DNA of 64,000 nt, from the NCBI GenBank assembly GCA_951394405.1, contig OX596337.1:2790001-2854000 (forward strand), written 5' to 3'. This document shows, in pieces, positions 22,847-35,578 of this stretch. The notes below the pieces were generated by a model. It saw nothing but the letters and a program-made list of their open reading frames with translations, did no database searches and had not been told where the DNA came from. This DNA is from Coprinellus micaceus (lineage: Eukaryota; Basidiomycota; Agaricomycetes; Agaricales; Psathyrellaceae). The first letter of the stretch is position 1. Each line of letters opens with the position of its first letter. Made by a program: the position numbers and the translations under genes.

Positions 22847-25349
22847 TCATGGCACATGAACCGACAGCTTCGGTGCAGACATGTTGGAGAGGTAATCCTG
22901 GAAGCCGAAACGTGGACGTGAGCGATAGGACATGGCATATGATGACCAGGTTACCCACCCGTAACCACCGTTCTCTGTCCTCTGGGACATGATCGAATAC
23001 AGTGTACCGTCGGTCTCGCTAAAAGCAGCAGGTCAATTCAAATCGAAGCGACGTGAGCCTCTGGCAAACTTACCTTCAGAACCTTGACCATCTCACCAAT
23101 GTCAACTGTCTTGGCCAAAGCTTTCATATCAACCTTGTTCTGGCCCTCTTCATCTTCCTCCCCAATGTCCTCGTTCGCGACCTGCAAACCCTGGTCCAGC
23201 TTGACGTCGGTCATCTTGCTGAGGCGGCCCCAGAACTCAACGAAAGTATTCTCCTGCAGCATCTCATCGAAAGCCTGACGAGCCTCTGCACTTCGGGTCC
23301 TCTGCCACCTGCTAAACTCATCCTCGAGTTGGTGAATGCCGTATCCAAGCCTGCTGACATTCGCAGAGGCATAGACTTCATCGACAGGCAAATCGCTGAA
23401 CTGAGAGGCAAGGGATAGGGCCCTTTCTTCAAAAAGCTGGTGTAAACCCACCAGATGCTTAGAACGGATGTGGTTTATGTGTTCGTGGAATAGTTTGACC
23501 TGATGGTTGTGAGATAGGGGCGAGTTGACGAATCGAGGATCGATCTTCAGTTGCCCCACGGCAGCATCCCAGGTAACCTAGAACGCCATGTCAGCTCTGT
23601 GTTCGTGTATTTGCGATCGCCGTACCTGTGGGTCTCGAATGGCGTCCACTAGCATTGTCCTGATAATGTAAAGAAGAGAAGTACGTTGAGCGTGGGGTAA
23701 GACATGTCCGTGACATGAAACAGGCAATATACCACGCACTTGAACAGGCGTTCTCCTTCTTCCAAATTCATCCCCGTCCTCGTCTTCTCAATGGCTATGT
23801 TGACTTTGCCCTGTTCGACCCTGACCTTCTGTTCGCGTTCTCGGAGTGCGCGCTCCCGACGCGCCTCGCGACTCTCCCGCTCCATTGGTCCCGGGTTCCC
23901 TGATTCATCTTCTTTCACATTATTCGAGATCGACACGCTAATACCCTTGAGATATGTGCTGAACAGCTCTTCCCTCAGGGAGGATGAGCCAACAGCATCG
24001 TATCGAGGATCGCTATACAGAGGCTTCTTCACCTCTTTCCAGACGGAACCGGGCGTGATGTTGGGTTGTTCCTTGAGAAGTGCAAAGAAGTCGGTTTCCG
24101 CCTTCTGAGCGGCAGCCTTTTTCTCTGGGGATCATGTCAGAATATCCTCTGTTTGAACCCATTTATACGCACTTTCGCCAAGTGCTTTGAGGCAGTCCCT
24201 AAACGCCCTCTCCCTCTCCTTGTCGTCCCTTCCCCAGGCGTAGAAGCGTCTGTCCTTCTTCCAGGTGCGCCGGAAGTCGGTCCAACTCGCACGGGTGCTC
24301 TTGACTTCGTCCTTGAGCAAGCTGTCGAAGTCCCCCTTCGGGTTGACCTCCTTCTTTTCCTTCTTGACCGCGCTTTCACGCAGCTCCCGAGCTCGTTCCC
24401 GGCAGTACTCGTCAAAGGCTTCCTTGCGAGAGGCGACGGATGGGAGGAGGACGTATCTTGGGTCGTTGATAAAGTTGGGAAGACAGAGATCCCAGGGATG
24501 CAAAGGATTGATGTCTTTCTCTCGCAGTAGCGTCTAGATGAATGGTTATTCGAAGTCCTTGAGTATGATTGGGGAGCGCACCTTGAAGAGCGCCTTCCCT
24601 TCCTCCACTGACAGCTCCACTTTTTGCGGCATGTTAAGTTTTGGCATGTTCTTCGCCTTCTCCTCTTCCTCCTTCACCCTCCGTTCTTCCTCCTCTTTGC
24701 GCATTGCTTCCTCTTCCTGGCGGATCCGCTCCTCCTCTGCTTCCCGTGCGAGTTGCGCAGCCGCTTCACGCTGCCATTCTTCTTCCTCTTCATCATCACT
24801 GTCCTCTTCGCTATCCTCTTCCTCGTCTTCCTCAATCTTCGCCTTCTTCAAAACCAACTCGTCCAGAGGTACAATCTGCTCCTCATCGCGTTTCCGCTTG
24901 CCCTCCTTTGCCGCCTTGGCCTTGGGCTTGCTCGCATCAGGTGCTGGTGGAGGGGCTCGTTCTTGCTGTTCAAGCGCGTTCACCCTAGCTACAATCTCCG
25001 GTGGAACCGTCCACGAACTCTGCTTCGTGGCCTTGTTTGAATAGAACACATTTCCCTCCGTCGTCTTGACCCTCAACCAATCGGTTCCGGGGATCGGTGT
25101 TTTGAGATGTGCCTTCTCCTTCTTCTTCGTATTTTCGACAAGTAGAGTCGGCGTTGACACAAAAGAAGGCACAGGGCGTATATACGTGGATTCGTGTGTT
25201 TGAGCGTTATAATAGAAGACTTGGCCTGCTGGGCCTATCGACAACATGAGCGCCAATTTACGGGTTAAAAATGGTCTTGACATACCGAGATGCTGACTCC
25301 ACCCCGGTGGTAATGGTGAAAGAGAGGCAAGGAACGGAGGAGCGGACAT
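22847..25349 (-). CDS. TCERG1/Dre4-like WW and FF domain transcription-splicing factor
   Basis: The start at 25349 gives MSAPPFLASLSPLPPGWSQH. WW domain 1 (LPPGWSQHLG, then FYYNAQTHESTYIRPVP) has Tyr where the second Trp is expected; WW domain 2 (TDWLRVKTTEGNVFYSNKAT, then SSWTVPPE) is canonical. A Lys-rich and acidic coiled-coil linker follows. Four or more FF domains come next, for example TLLREKDINPLHPWDLCLPN, DFFALLKEQPNITPGSVWKE, and the last with RDRRYTVFDHVPEDRERWLR. The last two exons were joined through donor GTAAGT and donor GTGGGT introns. The family couples RNA polymerase II elongation to splicing in the nucleus. Fungal Prp40 is the main alternative, but the linker and FF order fit TCERG1/Dre4 better. 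Confidence 0.85.
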
Positions 25350-26012
25350 TCGGCTGAAATGGTAACGAAAGAGTGCCAGCCTGCTGAGTACGGTCGTCTT
25401 GTCGTGAGTCGTTTGTTTGTCCAGTATGTTTGCTCTTGGGGCCATCGACTTCAATTGACTCCATTGATCGGAATCTCGCGGGGCTTATAAATAAGCGCCC
25501 TGGTCTGCTGACTCGACCTCTGACCCCCCCAATCACACATCACCTCCCCCCTCCAAAGCTTATCCCAACTTTTTATTTGCCAAGCTCCTTTGTCTGTGGC
25601 GTCCCGTTCCAATACGGCAGGGAAACCGACCTCGAGTAGATAGAGATTCGCCGTGAGATGAAGAAGAAGGGAGAACTTACGGAAGAAGGTCCGGCTAGAA
25701 CAAAGGGCGATGGGTAGGCGAGTAACCGGTGGGACGTTCGTACTTCGAAGCAAAGTTTCCCGGTCACCAGGTCTCAATTATATGCTTCGGTGAGTTTAGG
25801 TGTCTATATCAGTACCGTACCCTGATAGCACCGATTGGTGGGTGGGGAAGTAGGTCTAGCGAGGTGGTGTTATCCTTGTACTATGCACGACACTCGCGGA
25901 GGAAATCTTTATGAAGCACTTCTCACAGCATGTTGCTTTACCATTATAAAGGCTGGGGCGATAGATCCATATCCTAGAGCAGTTTGAGCCCATCCCTCAT
26001 CCTTCCCTCGCT
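25350..26012. other. Divergent promoter region
   Basis: This 663-base spacer lies between the TCERG1-like gene (minus) and the MFS permease (plus). A palindromic CTTATAAATAAG at about 25485-25496 may serve the minus-strand gene. Several short open frames here show no recognisable motif. Confidence 0.4.
25945..25950 (+). promoter_or_regulatory. TATA box of the MFS permease
   Basis: TATAAA lies 63 bases upstream of the permease start at 26013, a normal distance for a fungal core promoter with a short leader. Confidence 0.5.
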
Positions 26013-28679
26013 ATGTCTACCCACGCCAGCTTCACCGATGCGGAGCGAAAGAAAGAATTGACGCGACGCATCCTCTGGAAGCTTGACTGCAACATCCTGC
26101 CTCCTCTGGCGCTTGTACGTTGGTTGCCTCTCTGTTCGATGTGCCTTCCTGCTGAACTTCAGCTTGTAAAGCTTTGGCTTGCCAACTTCATCGACAGAAG
26201 CAACATCGGCAATGCCAGAATCGCAGGTCTGGAGGCTGATACCCACCTCAGGGGTAACCAGTTCAACATCATCCTCACCCGTTAGTCCTCCGCTCTCGTG
26301 CCTATCATTCCCACGCGTACTGACCTATCTTTGCCAGTGTTCTATGTGACGTAAGGAGTCCGATATGCCCTCTTTTGCCACTAGGCGCTGATTCTAAATC
26401 TAGCTATATCTTGGTGGAGATACCATCCAATATCGTCCTCAAGAAGATGCAACCGAACGTGGGTGGAACTCGTACTAATTTCAAACATAGTAGCCTGACG
26501 CTTCGCAGAGATGGATCCCACTCCTTGTCTTCCTATGGGGGGTCGTGACCACCCTCACGTTTGTAGTGCGTTGACGTCAGGCTTGAATTTTGTCTTGAGG
26601 CCAAACGCCTTTCATGATATAGGCCAAAGATTTTAAAGATCTAGTGATCATTCGTCTATTCCTCGGTCTGTGCGAGGGCGGCCTGCTCCCCGGACTAGTG
26701 AGTCATCATCCACTCACACAAAGAGCGTATGCCGACGCTCTTATATAGATTCTCTACCTTAGCACAATCTACAAGAAACATGAGCTACAGCTACGGTAAG
26801 CCCAGGTTTTCCCGTACGTCCCGACCGTATCGTTGATGTAGCTACCCTAAGTGTAAGCATATTCTACGCCTCAGCCTCTCTCTCCGGTGCCTTTGGAGGT
26901 GAGTGGCTATATGCCGTGAAAGGGACGATGGCTAACGGTAATCGTAGGGCTACTCGCAACGGCCATCTTGAAGCTTGACGGCGTCAGAGGCATCTCAGGC
27001 TGGAAATGGATTTTTGTGAGTGACATACGGTTTGAGTTGTTCTGCCCGTAGCACAATTGCTGATTCAAATTTCTTGCGTAGATTCTGGAAGGAGTTGTGA
27101 CATGCCTTATCGGCATTATTGCGTACGTTTTCCTGCCTCGAGACTTGTCCTCTGCGCGATTCCTTACAGAGGAAGAACGGATCTTTGCCAGTACGTCCTT
27201 TGACGATCCACTCTATACGAGCCGGGACTTACGGATCTGCAGTGGAACGCTTCAAGCTCGACAATCAGACCCAATCCCATGTCACTAAGGCACCCACCTC
27301 AGCCGACAGCGCCTCGGACCAAGAGAAAGCCGAGAAAGACTCTCAGGTCGACCACGCGGTGGTGCCAATACAGGACGAAGAAGAGGAACGCTTCGAATGG
27401 AGAGAAGTCTGGAGGGGTAAAACCCTTGACGGCGCTCCTTCCGCATTTGAAACTGAAACAACCTTGCAGGGTTTACAGACATTCAGACCTGGCTGACTGG
27501 AGTCGCTTACTTCAGTCTCTTGGTCGGATTGTACTCGTACTCTCTCTTCCTGTAAGCCGCCTCGTCTCGATAGGCGTGACTCTCTGCTAATAAGCGACGA
27601 ATAGGCCCACCATCATCAGCGGCTTGGGATACAAGGGGAGCGCTGCCCAGCTCAGAACTGGTACTGGATACCATTCCTTCGGATCGCGCTTCATCTAACA
27701 ATTTTCCACAGTGCCGCCCTATGTTCCAGCAGCTGTTATGACTGGTACGTCTCCTCTACTATCTCGTGCCATGAGTAGATTGGTTCACTTCGTTACTGGC
27801 ATCTTCAGTCGTCGTCGCGATCTTCAGTGACAGATGGAAGTGGAGGGGCCCCTTCGTCCTCATCTGTCTACCGTTCTCCATAATTGGTATGTCCTTCTAG
27901 CATGCCCTCTTCCGTAAATGCTTGGCCGACGTGTCAATAGGGTATATCATCGCGATCGCGGCCAAGACGACCAAGGTCGGTTACATTGCCGTCTTTTTCA
28001 TGGCCATTGGAGTGTAAGCACAGGAACACATCGCAGCTTCGCGTATATCTACTCAACTGGTACCTCCAATACAGATACCCGTCGGTGCCTTGCATACTGT
28101 ATGCTTTCCCCCGTCGTTTGCGACCACGGCAGGCTGACGACTTCCAGGTCGATTCTCCCAAACAACAGCGCCGGCCACTACAAGAAAGCGACCACGACAG
28201 GCTTGCAACTTGCAATCGCAAACATGGGGTCAGCACCTCCACCAATTCCTCTAATTGACACACACTAACCGGCTGAATAGAGGTTTCGTTGCAACCTTCG
28301 CTTATACCCCTGGTATGCGGCTCACTCGATTTTGCTTCCTTTGTATGTCATTTGCTAATATGCTAAGCGAACTTGAACAGACCAAAGGCCGAAGTACGTC
28401 CGAGGACATTCTATCTCTCTCGCGTTCGTCACTTTGGCATGGGTGCTAATCGCCTGTAACGTGTAAGTGTTGCTTTTGATTTTAGCGCTCAGCATAGGCG
28501 CCCATGTGATTTTGCTGACCTCATTCGTGATCGTCAGCGCCTACTGCTCGTGGGAGAACAAGGCGAGAAGGGAAGGGCGCCGCCAAGGAAACATTGCCAA
28601 GTACGAAGAACTGAAAGCTGCAGGAAAGACGAAGGCACCCATCGGCGATAGGCATCCCGATTTCGTACTGACCTTGTGA
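26013..28679 (+). CDS. MFS permease, anion:cation symporter family (allantoate/nicotinate type, Dal5/Tna1-like)
   Basis: The start at 26013 gives MSTHASFTDAERKKELTRRI, the usual short acidic/basic N-terminus, then ILWKLDCNILPPLAL as helix 1. LWLANFIDRSNIGNARIAGL is the ACS-family signature, followed by VEIPSNIVLKKMQPNRWIPL and RLFLGLCEGGLLPGL. Later come FGGLLATAILKLDGVRGISG and GWKWIFILEGVVTCLIGIIA, a central hydrophilic loop (SDQEKAEKDSQVDHAVVPIQ), and helices such as WLTGVAYFSLLVGLYSYSLF. The C-terminal part has AGHYKKATTTGLQLAIANMG and ends in a basic tail. Twelve spans are expected. Many very short exons (about 14 introns) break the coding region. The family imports organic anions such as allantoate, nicotinate or related compounds; the substrate cannot be told. 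Confidence 0.88.
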
Positions 28680-28998
28680 GGGCTCCAGAGTTTGTCCGAA
28701 TATTCGCGATTTGTGGGCACACATTCGTGGTTTGAAATGGGCGAACGGCAATCGTTGGAATAAGGATACATCAAGTCGTACAACTACAGATATTTTGTAC
28801 ATAAATCTATGTCGTAAGAGGTCGTATAAGAAAGCGCAGTATGCAACAGAGCAGGCAAATGCAAGGAGCAAGACAGATGAGGTGGTCGAGGTGAAGCAGA
28901 GGAGACGAGGGAAGAGTGAGAGTGGAAACATTGGATGACTATGAATAGAACCTTGGGAGGGTAAAGTCAGCAACAGCTATTGTGCGGGTGTGATCGAC
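28680..28998. other. Convergent 3' region
   Basis: There are 319 bases between the stop codons of the MFS permease and IQGAP, holding their 3' untranslated regions. No further gene is seen. Confidence 0.4.
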
Positions 28999-31900
28999 TT
29001 ACTTCTTGTTGACCTGGTACAAGAAGAGCTCGAAGTTGACCTTGACTTTACCTCCGAGGATGCTGAGAGAGGGTCGGTTCTCGTACTTCGCTTGCAGCAG
29101 ATTCTCCATCTTGATGTCCTCCTTGGCGATTCTTGATGTAACACCTGTGAGCATCGTGGAGGCAAGCACAATGGTGAACACTCCAGCAGTGTTTGAGGAC
29201 ATGGTGATCTGCAGTTTGTCGAACTGTCTGGGGGAGTAGTTATCGATGGAGAGGAGAATGCCTTTCTCATAGAGGTATTTGGCCGTGTAGATGAAGGACC
29301 CGAACTGGGGTGTTTGGCCTGAACGTTGGAGCTCGCGCATATGGAAGTACTGCTTGGTGAAGGGAATAACGAATCGCTTCTTCCTATGGGTCGATTAGGT
29401 GAAGTCATGGGGTAGTATTGTGAATTCACACACCCTTTACCCCTCTGCATGGTGCTCATGGCCGACTCGACATACTTGTTGTAACTGTCGATCTGCTCGT
29501 GGAAGTACTTCTTGCGCTCAGCAAGCTGTCGGAGTGCCTCCGACATACTCTCCATCTCTTGCTGCCTTTGGACCCGCTTCCTATGCTTGCTCCGGACGTC
29601 GCCAGCGATCGCATTCAGGATGCCCTGGAAGTTGTCATCTCGCGTAATTTTGCTATGCTTCTCGAGTTCGAGTAGGTTGGCAATGGCAAGGGCCTTCACG
29701 GCAGCGAATTTCAAGGATCGGATGTCCTCCAGGCGATAAGCAGAATCTGGCGCCGCCTGGGAAGGTTGCCTCCTCGGCAGTTGCCGCAATTCTGCCTCCA
29801 TCTCTGCTTCAAGAATATCTTCCCATAGAAGTTCATCAGCCTCAGTCACAGGCTTCATAAGAGACTGCAGGAGATCGTTTGCAGGCTGCACCCGAAGGAT
29901 GGCGAGGACGCCGCGTTTGGCTTGCACCCAAAGAGTCTTCTCCTCGGCATGGGGATCTGTCGACGGTAGATATGAGTGGCGGTTCCGACTCGTGAACGAT
30001 GCTAGCGCTCACCCTGAACATGAGCAAACCGATTGGTAAGTTCGAGGGTGATAGCGGTATCGCGAGCGTCCTTCAACTCCTCGTTGTCGAGGTGGGGTAC
30101 GCCACCAAGCTCCGAGAGAATTACTCTTAGAATGTCATCCTGGGGGGCCTGCACTTTGTCAGTCAAAGTCATGTCTCACTGGAGGATCTGGGCACTCACC
30201 AAGTGATTCTGATGCTGGAGGAGCAGACTGTGCAGACTGTAGATCTCATTGGGCGAAATATAGATCGGCTTGGGCTGAGCAGTGATATCCAGGAACTCAT
30301 GGGCGTGGTATTGAGTTTCTGGATCCGGTACGTTTGCCACTGCGTGGGACGGAGGATATCAGGCACCGTAAGTTATCAAGGCGAAGACACTCCTTACCTT
30401 CCAAGAACCAAGTGGACATCTGTCCAATGGCCCGATTCACGTACTCGTTGAGAGGAACGTAGTTGGGGCTGTCGTCGTCGAAGGGGGCTCCGCTGGCGAT
30501 TTGAGTGAGGACCTCAGAAATTCGTGCAAGATTTTTACGCGATTGTACATCCACAGTCTTCGAAACGACGTCGAAGGTCTCAGGAATGCTGCAAGGCTGT
30601 CAGCACTTCATTCCCCACTTGACTTGTCCCACTCACAGGATTACCGGGTTAATGTACTTGCTATAAATGAAGCGGCCGATGCACTGAGCATATGCCTCAT
30701 CTGGTAGATCAGGGAACTTGGCCCGGAGCCAGATCAAAGTCTCCCGCGCTAAGTAGCGGATACCATAGGGCATCCTCCTGGTTGACTGCGTGATGAGCGC
30801 AACGAACTGTTCGACCCACCAACGCAAGGTTTGGAGGTCTGAGGGGACTTCAGCGATCACAAGGACAAACGATGGTGAAGAAAACATACGGCGAATGTAG
30901 ATGGGTCGAGTCTCCAAGTCTTCGATGGCCTCACGGAACGAAACCTCCTTCGGCTGATGGCTCGCAACTCCTGTGCGCATCTCTTCTGTGTCCAATCTAA
31001 TGCGATGAATCTAGCCAAACATCAGCAGGAGCGAGTTCGACCATAGCACAGGTACATACGGTGCGAGGATTGACCTCAAGGTCGAGGTCTTCGGCGTCGA
31101 TGACGTCCTTGATAATGCCTTGGAATACTTCGCGTGCGTAGGTAGCTTGCTTGGGCCGGAGGTAGGGGAACGCAATATTGAGATACATAGGGTGTCCGTT
31201 GGTTACGTCCTCGATGGCCGCCGCCGCCGACACATAGTCCCTGATGGCTAGCTGAGGCAAATATGTCAGTAATGCCTTTCAAGGAAGAGAATTTGCCTAC
31301 CTGGAACAGCTTCAAGAGGAGGTAGTCCTCTCTGTGATCCTGCCCATATCCAAACACTGTCAGGATAACCCTTTCCACGAATTGGCGCTTGGTTTCGGGG
31401 ACGCTGTCGGAGGAAGCGCGAGTGAACAGTCGACTGAAATAATCCGCCTTGGACTGGAGAAGGTAAAACAACTGCTGGTAGAGCTCTAACTTCCTTCGAG
31501 TTTCCTGGTCAACGAGATGCGATCCAGAGAACGGGTCTCCATGGGCAGCCAGCAGCGACACTCGAGCTGCATGTGAGGCGGCATTATCAGCGCCATGCCT
31601 CCTCTTCGCCTTGACCAGATCTTCAAAGTTCTTCGCGTTCTGCACCACGAGCGCGATTTTGATGTCCAACTGATCTACTTCGGTCTCGAGGTGCTGATTC
31701 TCCCGTATGCTCTCGACGACGCGTTTCCGGAGTCTCTCGACCTTGATCTCTTCTTGAAAGTCCGCTTCAGAATCGTCGAGCAGGTGGACGAAATTCTTGA
31801 TAGTGCCGACAGTGACATTCTTGCCAAGAGTGAGCTGACGATATTGCTCTCGGGTTTCTTTCGCACGGAACAGCGACTGAATCTTGACGACCTTGCTGAT

Positions 31901-34900
31901 GTTATCTTTGTAGTAGTTCAGTTTGGACTGGTAGGCTCGTCGCTGCATTACTCCTCGCAGGAGGGCTTGCAGGAAAGTTGCGACGTGATGGCTCCGATGG
32001 AGATGGTCTCTCCACGCCCCGTATTCCTGTCGCAAAAGGTATCCACGGCAGGTTGCTTGGACACCAACGACATCCGGCGTGACGAGGTCCAACTTCTTGG
32101 TTATTTGTTCGTGCTTCTTCCGCACCAGGCTCGCTCTCGCCAGGGCCTGGAGGATCTGGACAGACTTTGAGGTGTGAACCTGCATTAGTGCCTTATTTAT
32201 GCTTTTGTGCTCCTGTCGTTGGAGGCTCGCTCTAGCACGAGCCTGGATGGCAACAATAAACGGAGTGGCCTTCCGAAGCCCTCGGATGAGGCTCAAAAGC
32301 CTCTTCCTGGCGAGGTAGGTTCGTACAGCAGCCTGAATGCTGATCACGACATCGGTGGCATTCTCCAGTTTGGCCATCTGGGCCCGCATCCTTCGGCGAA
32401 GCAGGACACCTCGGCACTGTGCTTGTAGTGCGATGAAGTTTCCTTCTCTCCTATCCAGGGCCTTCAAAAGTTTGAGGAACTTCTTTCGCAAGAGATTCCC
32501 TCGCGCCTTCGCCTGCAGACCAACAATCGAGAAGCTGATCTGGGGTTTATGGAAGGTTTTGGTCAGTTCGACTCGTTCGTGTCGCGTTACATGAGCACGA
32601 GCCGCAGCTTGCAGTTTCGTGAACGAGAACTTCATTTTTTGCAAGGCGCTCTTGAGTTTGGCGTATCGTCGGCGTTGGAGAACCCCGCGAATTTGAGCCT
32701 GTATCTTGACAACTCGAGGGGTGGAAGCGTCAATTCTTCGCAAGTATGCTTTCCACCGCCTTCGAACCAATATCCCACGAGCCACCGCTTGCAGTGCCAC
32801 AGCCCATGGCTGTAACTGAGATGTTGCGCGACGCTTTGCCGACAGCTTGCGCCGAAGGAGGGCGCCGAGGCAATGCGTCTGGAACTTGGCAATGTGTTTC
32901 TCAGAGAGCTTGATGCGAGTATGCAAGGCATTCTGGGTTCGCCTCATCAAGATTCCTCGGCACCGCGCTTGAACTTGAACGATGGATGCCTCGTTTTCAA
33001 GCAGCAAACGATCGCGTCCTATTGTAGACCCGAGTTAGCGTGTCCATCACATTCGAGTTCAAACGGATAAGCTTACGCTCTTCCTCCGTTTCCACTTCGA
33101 CTTCGGGTTCCTCGTTGATCTCTTTGGCCAGTTCCCTACCAACGTTGCCGAAGTTGGGCATGGCAATGCCAGCGTCCTTGAGACCCTTCTGAGTAGTTTG
33201 CAGCTGGTCATCGGAGAACTCCAATCGTCCTAGAAGATTTCCGATGCGCTCTGCTCTTCCTCGACGAGACAGGAGGTGACTAAGCGCAAAGAGTGAGTAC
33301 GCGCAGGATTGTGAGGCTTGTCTGGGAAGCATACCTCAACGCATGCATGCAGTAAATGACTTTCGGCAGATTCTTCTTGTCGTAGAGATCGGTCAACTCA
33401 AAAATGAAAGGGTCGGGAAGGCCCTCTTTCCGGACGAAGTTGAAGAAGATGTTGATGTTATCGGAGTGGCGGAAATCGAGTTTGGGCGCCTATTCAGCGG
33501 GGTGTGAGAAAAAATGGCACGGGCTATATCAGACTACCCTCACCTCGTATATGCGACGAACAACATGGTCCCCTTCGAAAGAGCGAACTAGCTTTGCCAA
33601 CACAACACCGTTCCGCATACCCTCCTCCATCTCCACTACACCGAACCCAAGCTCCTCGCCTAGACACCCTTCAATCCACTGTTGAGCCTCCCCAACGTGA
33701 CAGAGGTATTCATATGCTTGAATGAGATGCCTCTGCTTGTCGGCCCAATTCGAACCCAAGAGCCGCTGCGACGGCTTTGGGTTCACAGTTGTTGGTGCTT
33801 TCAGTGAAAGTCGTCCAGGCAACCCAGCTACAGCGCTATTATCGGGCATAGCAGCGCTTGACAGGTCTTGTTCTGGGAAACCATTCTGCAGTCTCGCTTC
33901 GTTCATTGCCACCTCGCTAAGCCTCGCGAGCCGCTTCTTCCTTCGCCCAACAAGGTCCTCTCGCGCGAGCGGAGGCGACACTGGGTTCTCTTCCCATATC
34001 TCTTCAGCATCGCCGCTTGCAATACGAGGGAGATGACGACCAAGGTTCGAGCTTAGCTTGTTGTTTGCGTGACCAAGAGACTGACCATACGAATCCGCCT
34101 TTTTGGTTTTGCTCGCTAGATATGAGCTACGGTAAGGAGTGGGATTCATAACCGAACTCGGGACCGCTGAACTAGAGGTTGCAGGAGCCGGGGCGACGGA
34201 CTCGTGAGTGGAAACCCGGGGCTCTATACTGGAAGTATGAGATAGGCGTGAGCCGAACAGAGACGAGTTGGCAGATGAGGTGGAGGAAGTGCGATCGGAG
34301 AACGTTGAAGACATGGAGGAGTATCCATGGGCGGAAAGAGGCCTTCGGCGAATAGGTGTAGGGCTGGGGCCGGGTTGGGGCTGAGAAGCCGCGCCGGGGT
34401 GATCTCTGTTGGGGCTGCGATCATGGAACGATAGTGGTGAAGAAGGATGTGTTTGACTTGGGCTGGCGCGTAGATAGGTATCCTTGGAGCTCGACTCCGC
34501 GCCGATTTCCTTTAACCGGGACCCGTAGGAGCTAGTGTAGGTTCCGAGCTCTCTATTCCGGCTCGATGAAGGAAGGTGGATGCGACTGGGTGTTGCTGAT
34601 GTGGGGGAGTCGACTTCAACCACGATCCCAGTGCTGTTCGGCGAGAGCGGTGAAGCAATGATAGGTGCCGGCATTGTCTGTCGCTTTATATATGTCGGTG
34701 TGCGCTGCATATCGGAGTGTGCTCTCGCTCGTGAGGGTGCATGATCCGATCCTGACGACGTCGATGACAGTGTCGAGCCAGTGCTTGCTGGCGACGCGCT
34801 TGATTTGAAGACCTCTCTTGTCGGACTGTTGGTTTCCAAGGCTGCTTCTCTCGTCCGTTCCTCCCATTTACCCCTAACAGCATCAATGCTACTGCGCGTC

Positions 34901-35295
34901 GTCGTAGGGGTCGTAGGGGCCGAGGGAGCAAACGATAACACGCCCAGGGAGGGTTCTTTAAATGTCTCCTTTGACGGACTCGGCGACTCGACCTGCGCGG
35001 CATCTCCATCCAGCGCCTCCGACCGTGTGCGTTCCTCCCACTTCCCCCTAATCATATCCACGCTCTGGGAAACACGGTGGCTCGCCCATCTTCTTGGCGG
35101 AGGGGAGTTCCCAGAGGAGCCCGTGTTGCTGGAGAGCAGCGATGTGGTCGATGTTGAGTTGTTCCTGGACAGCGAGCCTGGGCGATTAAGGGATGAGGTG
35201 CGCTCGAGAAGACGCGTCTGGTAGGCGAACTGGCCGGTAGAAAGGGGCCTAGAGCCCGAGGGGGTGTTGGACGACATGGAGTTGGGGCGTTCCAT
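28999..35295 (-). CDS. IQGAP-family cytokinesis and cortex scaffold (Rng2-like)
   Basis: IQGAPs link calmodulin and myosin light chains, actin and Ras/Rho GTPases at the division site and cortex. The start at 35295 begins MERPNSMSSNTPSGSRPLST. Residues 1-430 are disordered and carry two copies of RGKWEERTRxxAL near residues 83 and 141. A calponin-homology domain follows (IQAYEYLCHVGEAQQWIEGC, then MRNGVVLAKLVRSFEGD, then VIYCMHALSHLLSR). Thirteen IQ-like motifs spaced about 30 residues come next, from IVQVQARCRGILMRR to VVKIQSLFRAKETRE. The GAP-related domain has TNGHPMYLNIAFPYLRPKQA and FIYSKYINPVIL, and the RasGAP C-terminal domain ends VNFELFLYQVNKK. Around ten introns are needed. The domain order is diagnostic; the long N-terminal extension is unusual. 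Confidence 0.93.
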
Positions 35296-35578
35296 CCGCG
35301 TCTGCCAGCATTGAAGAGTCGGTCAGGAGAAGGTTCGAGGGTTCTCCCTGGCGTTGTGGCATGCGCAGGAGAGATACCCTAAATGGTCCAGTCACGTGTC
35401 AACAGGCGTTCGTGTTGCAAACTAGCTATTTACGTCATTTGGTAAAATAGGGGTAAAACATGATTCCTTGACAGTAGTGAATTGGTACAAAACAACAACA
35501 CAACCTAGATGGGCCATAAGAGAGATGCATAATAGATGATCTGTGGCGTATCGAAGGAGGGTACATAGAGCTGGACAC

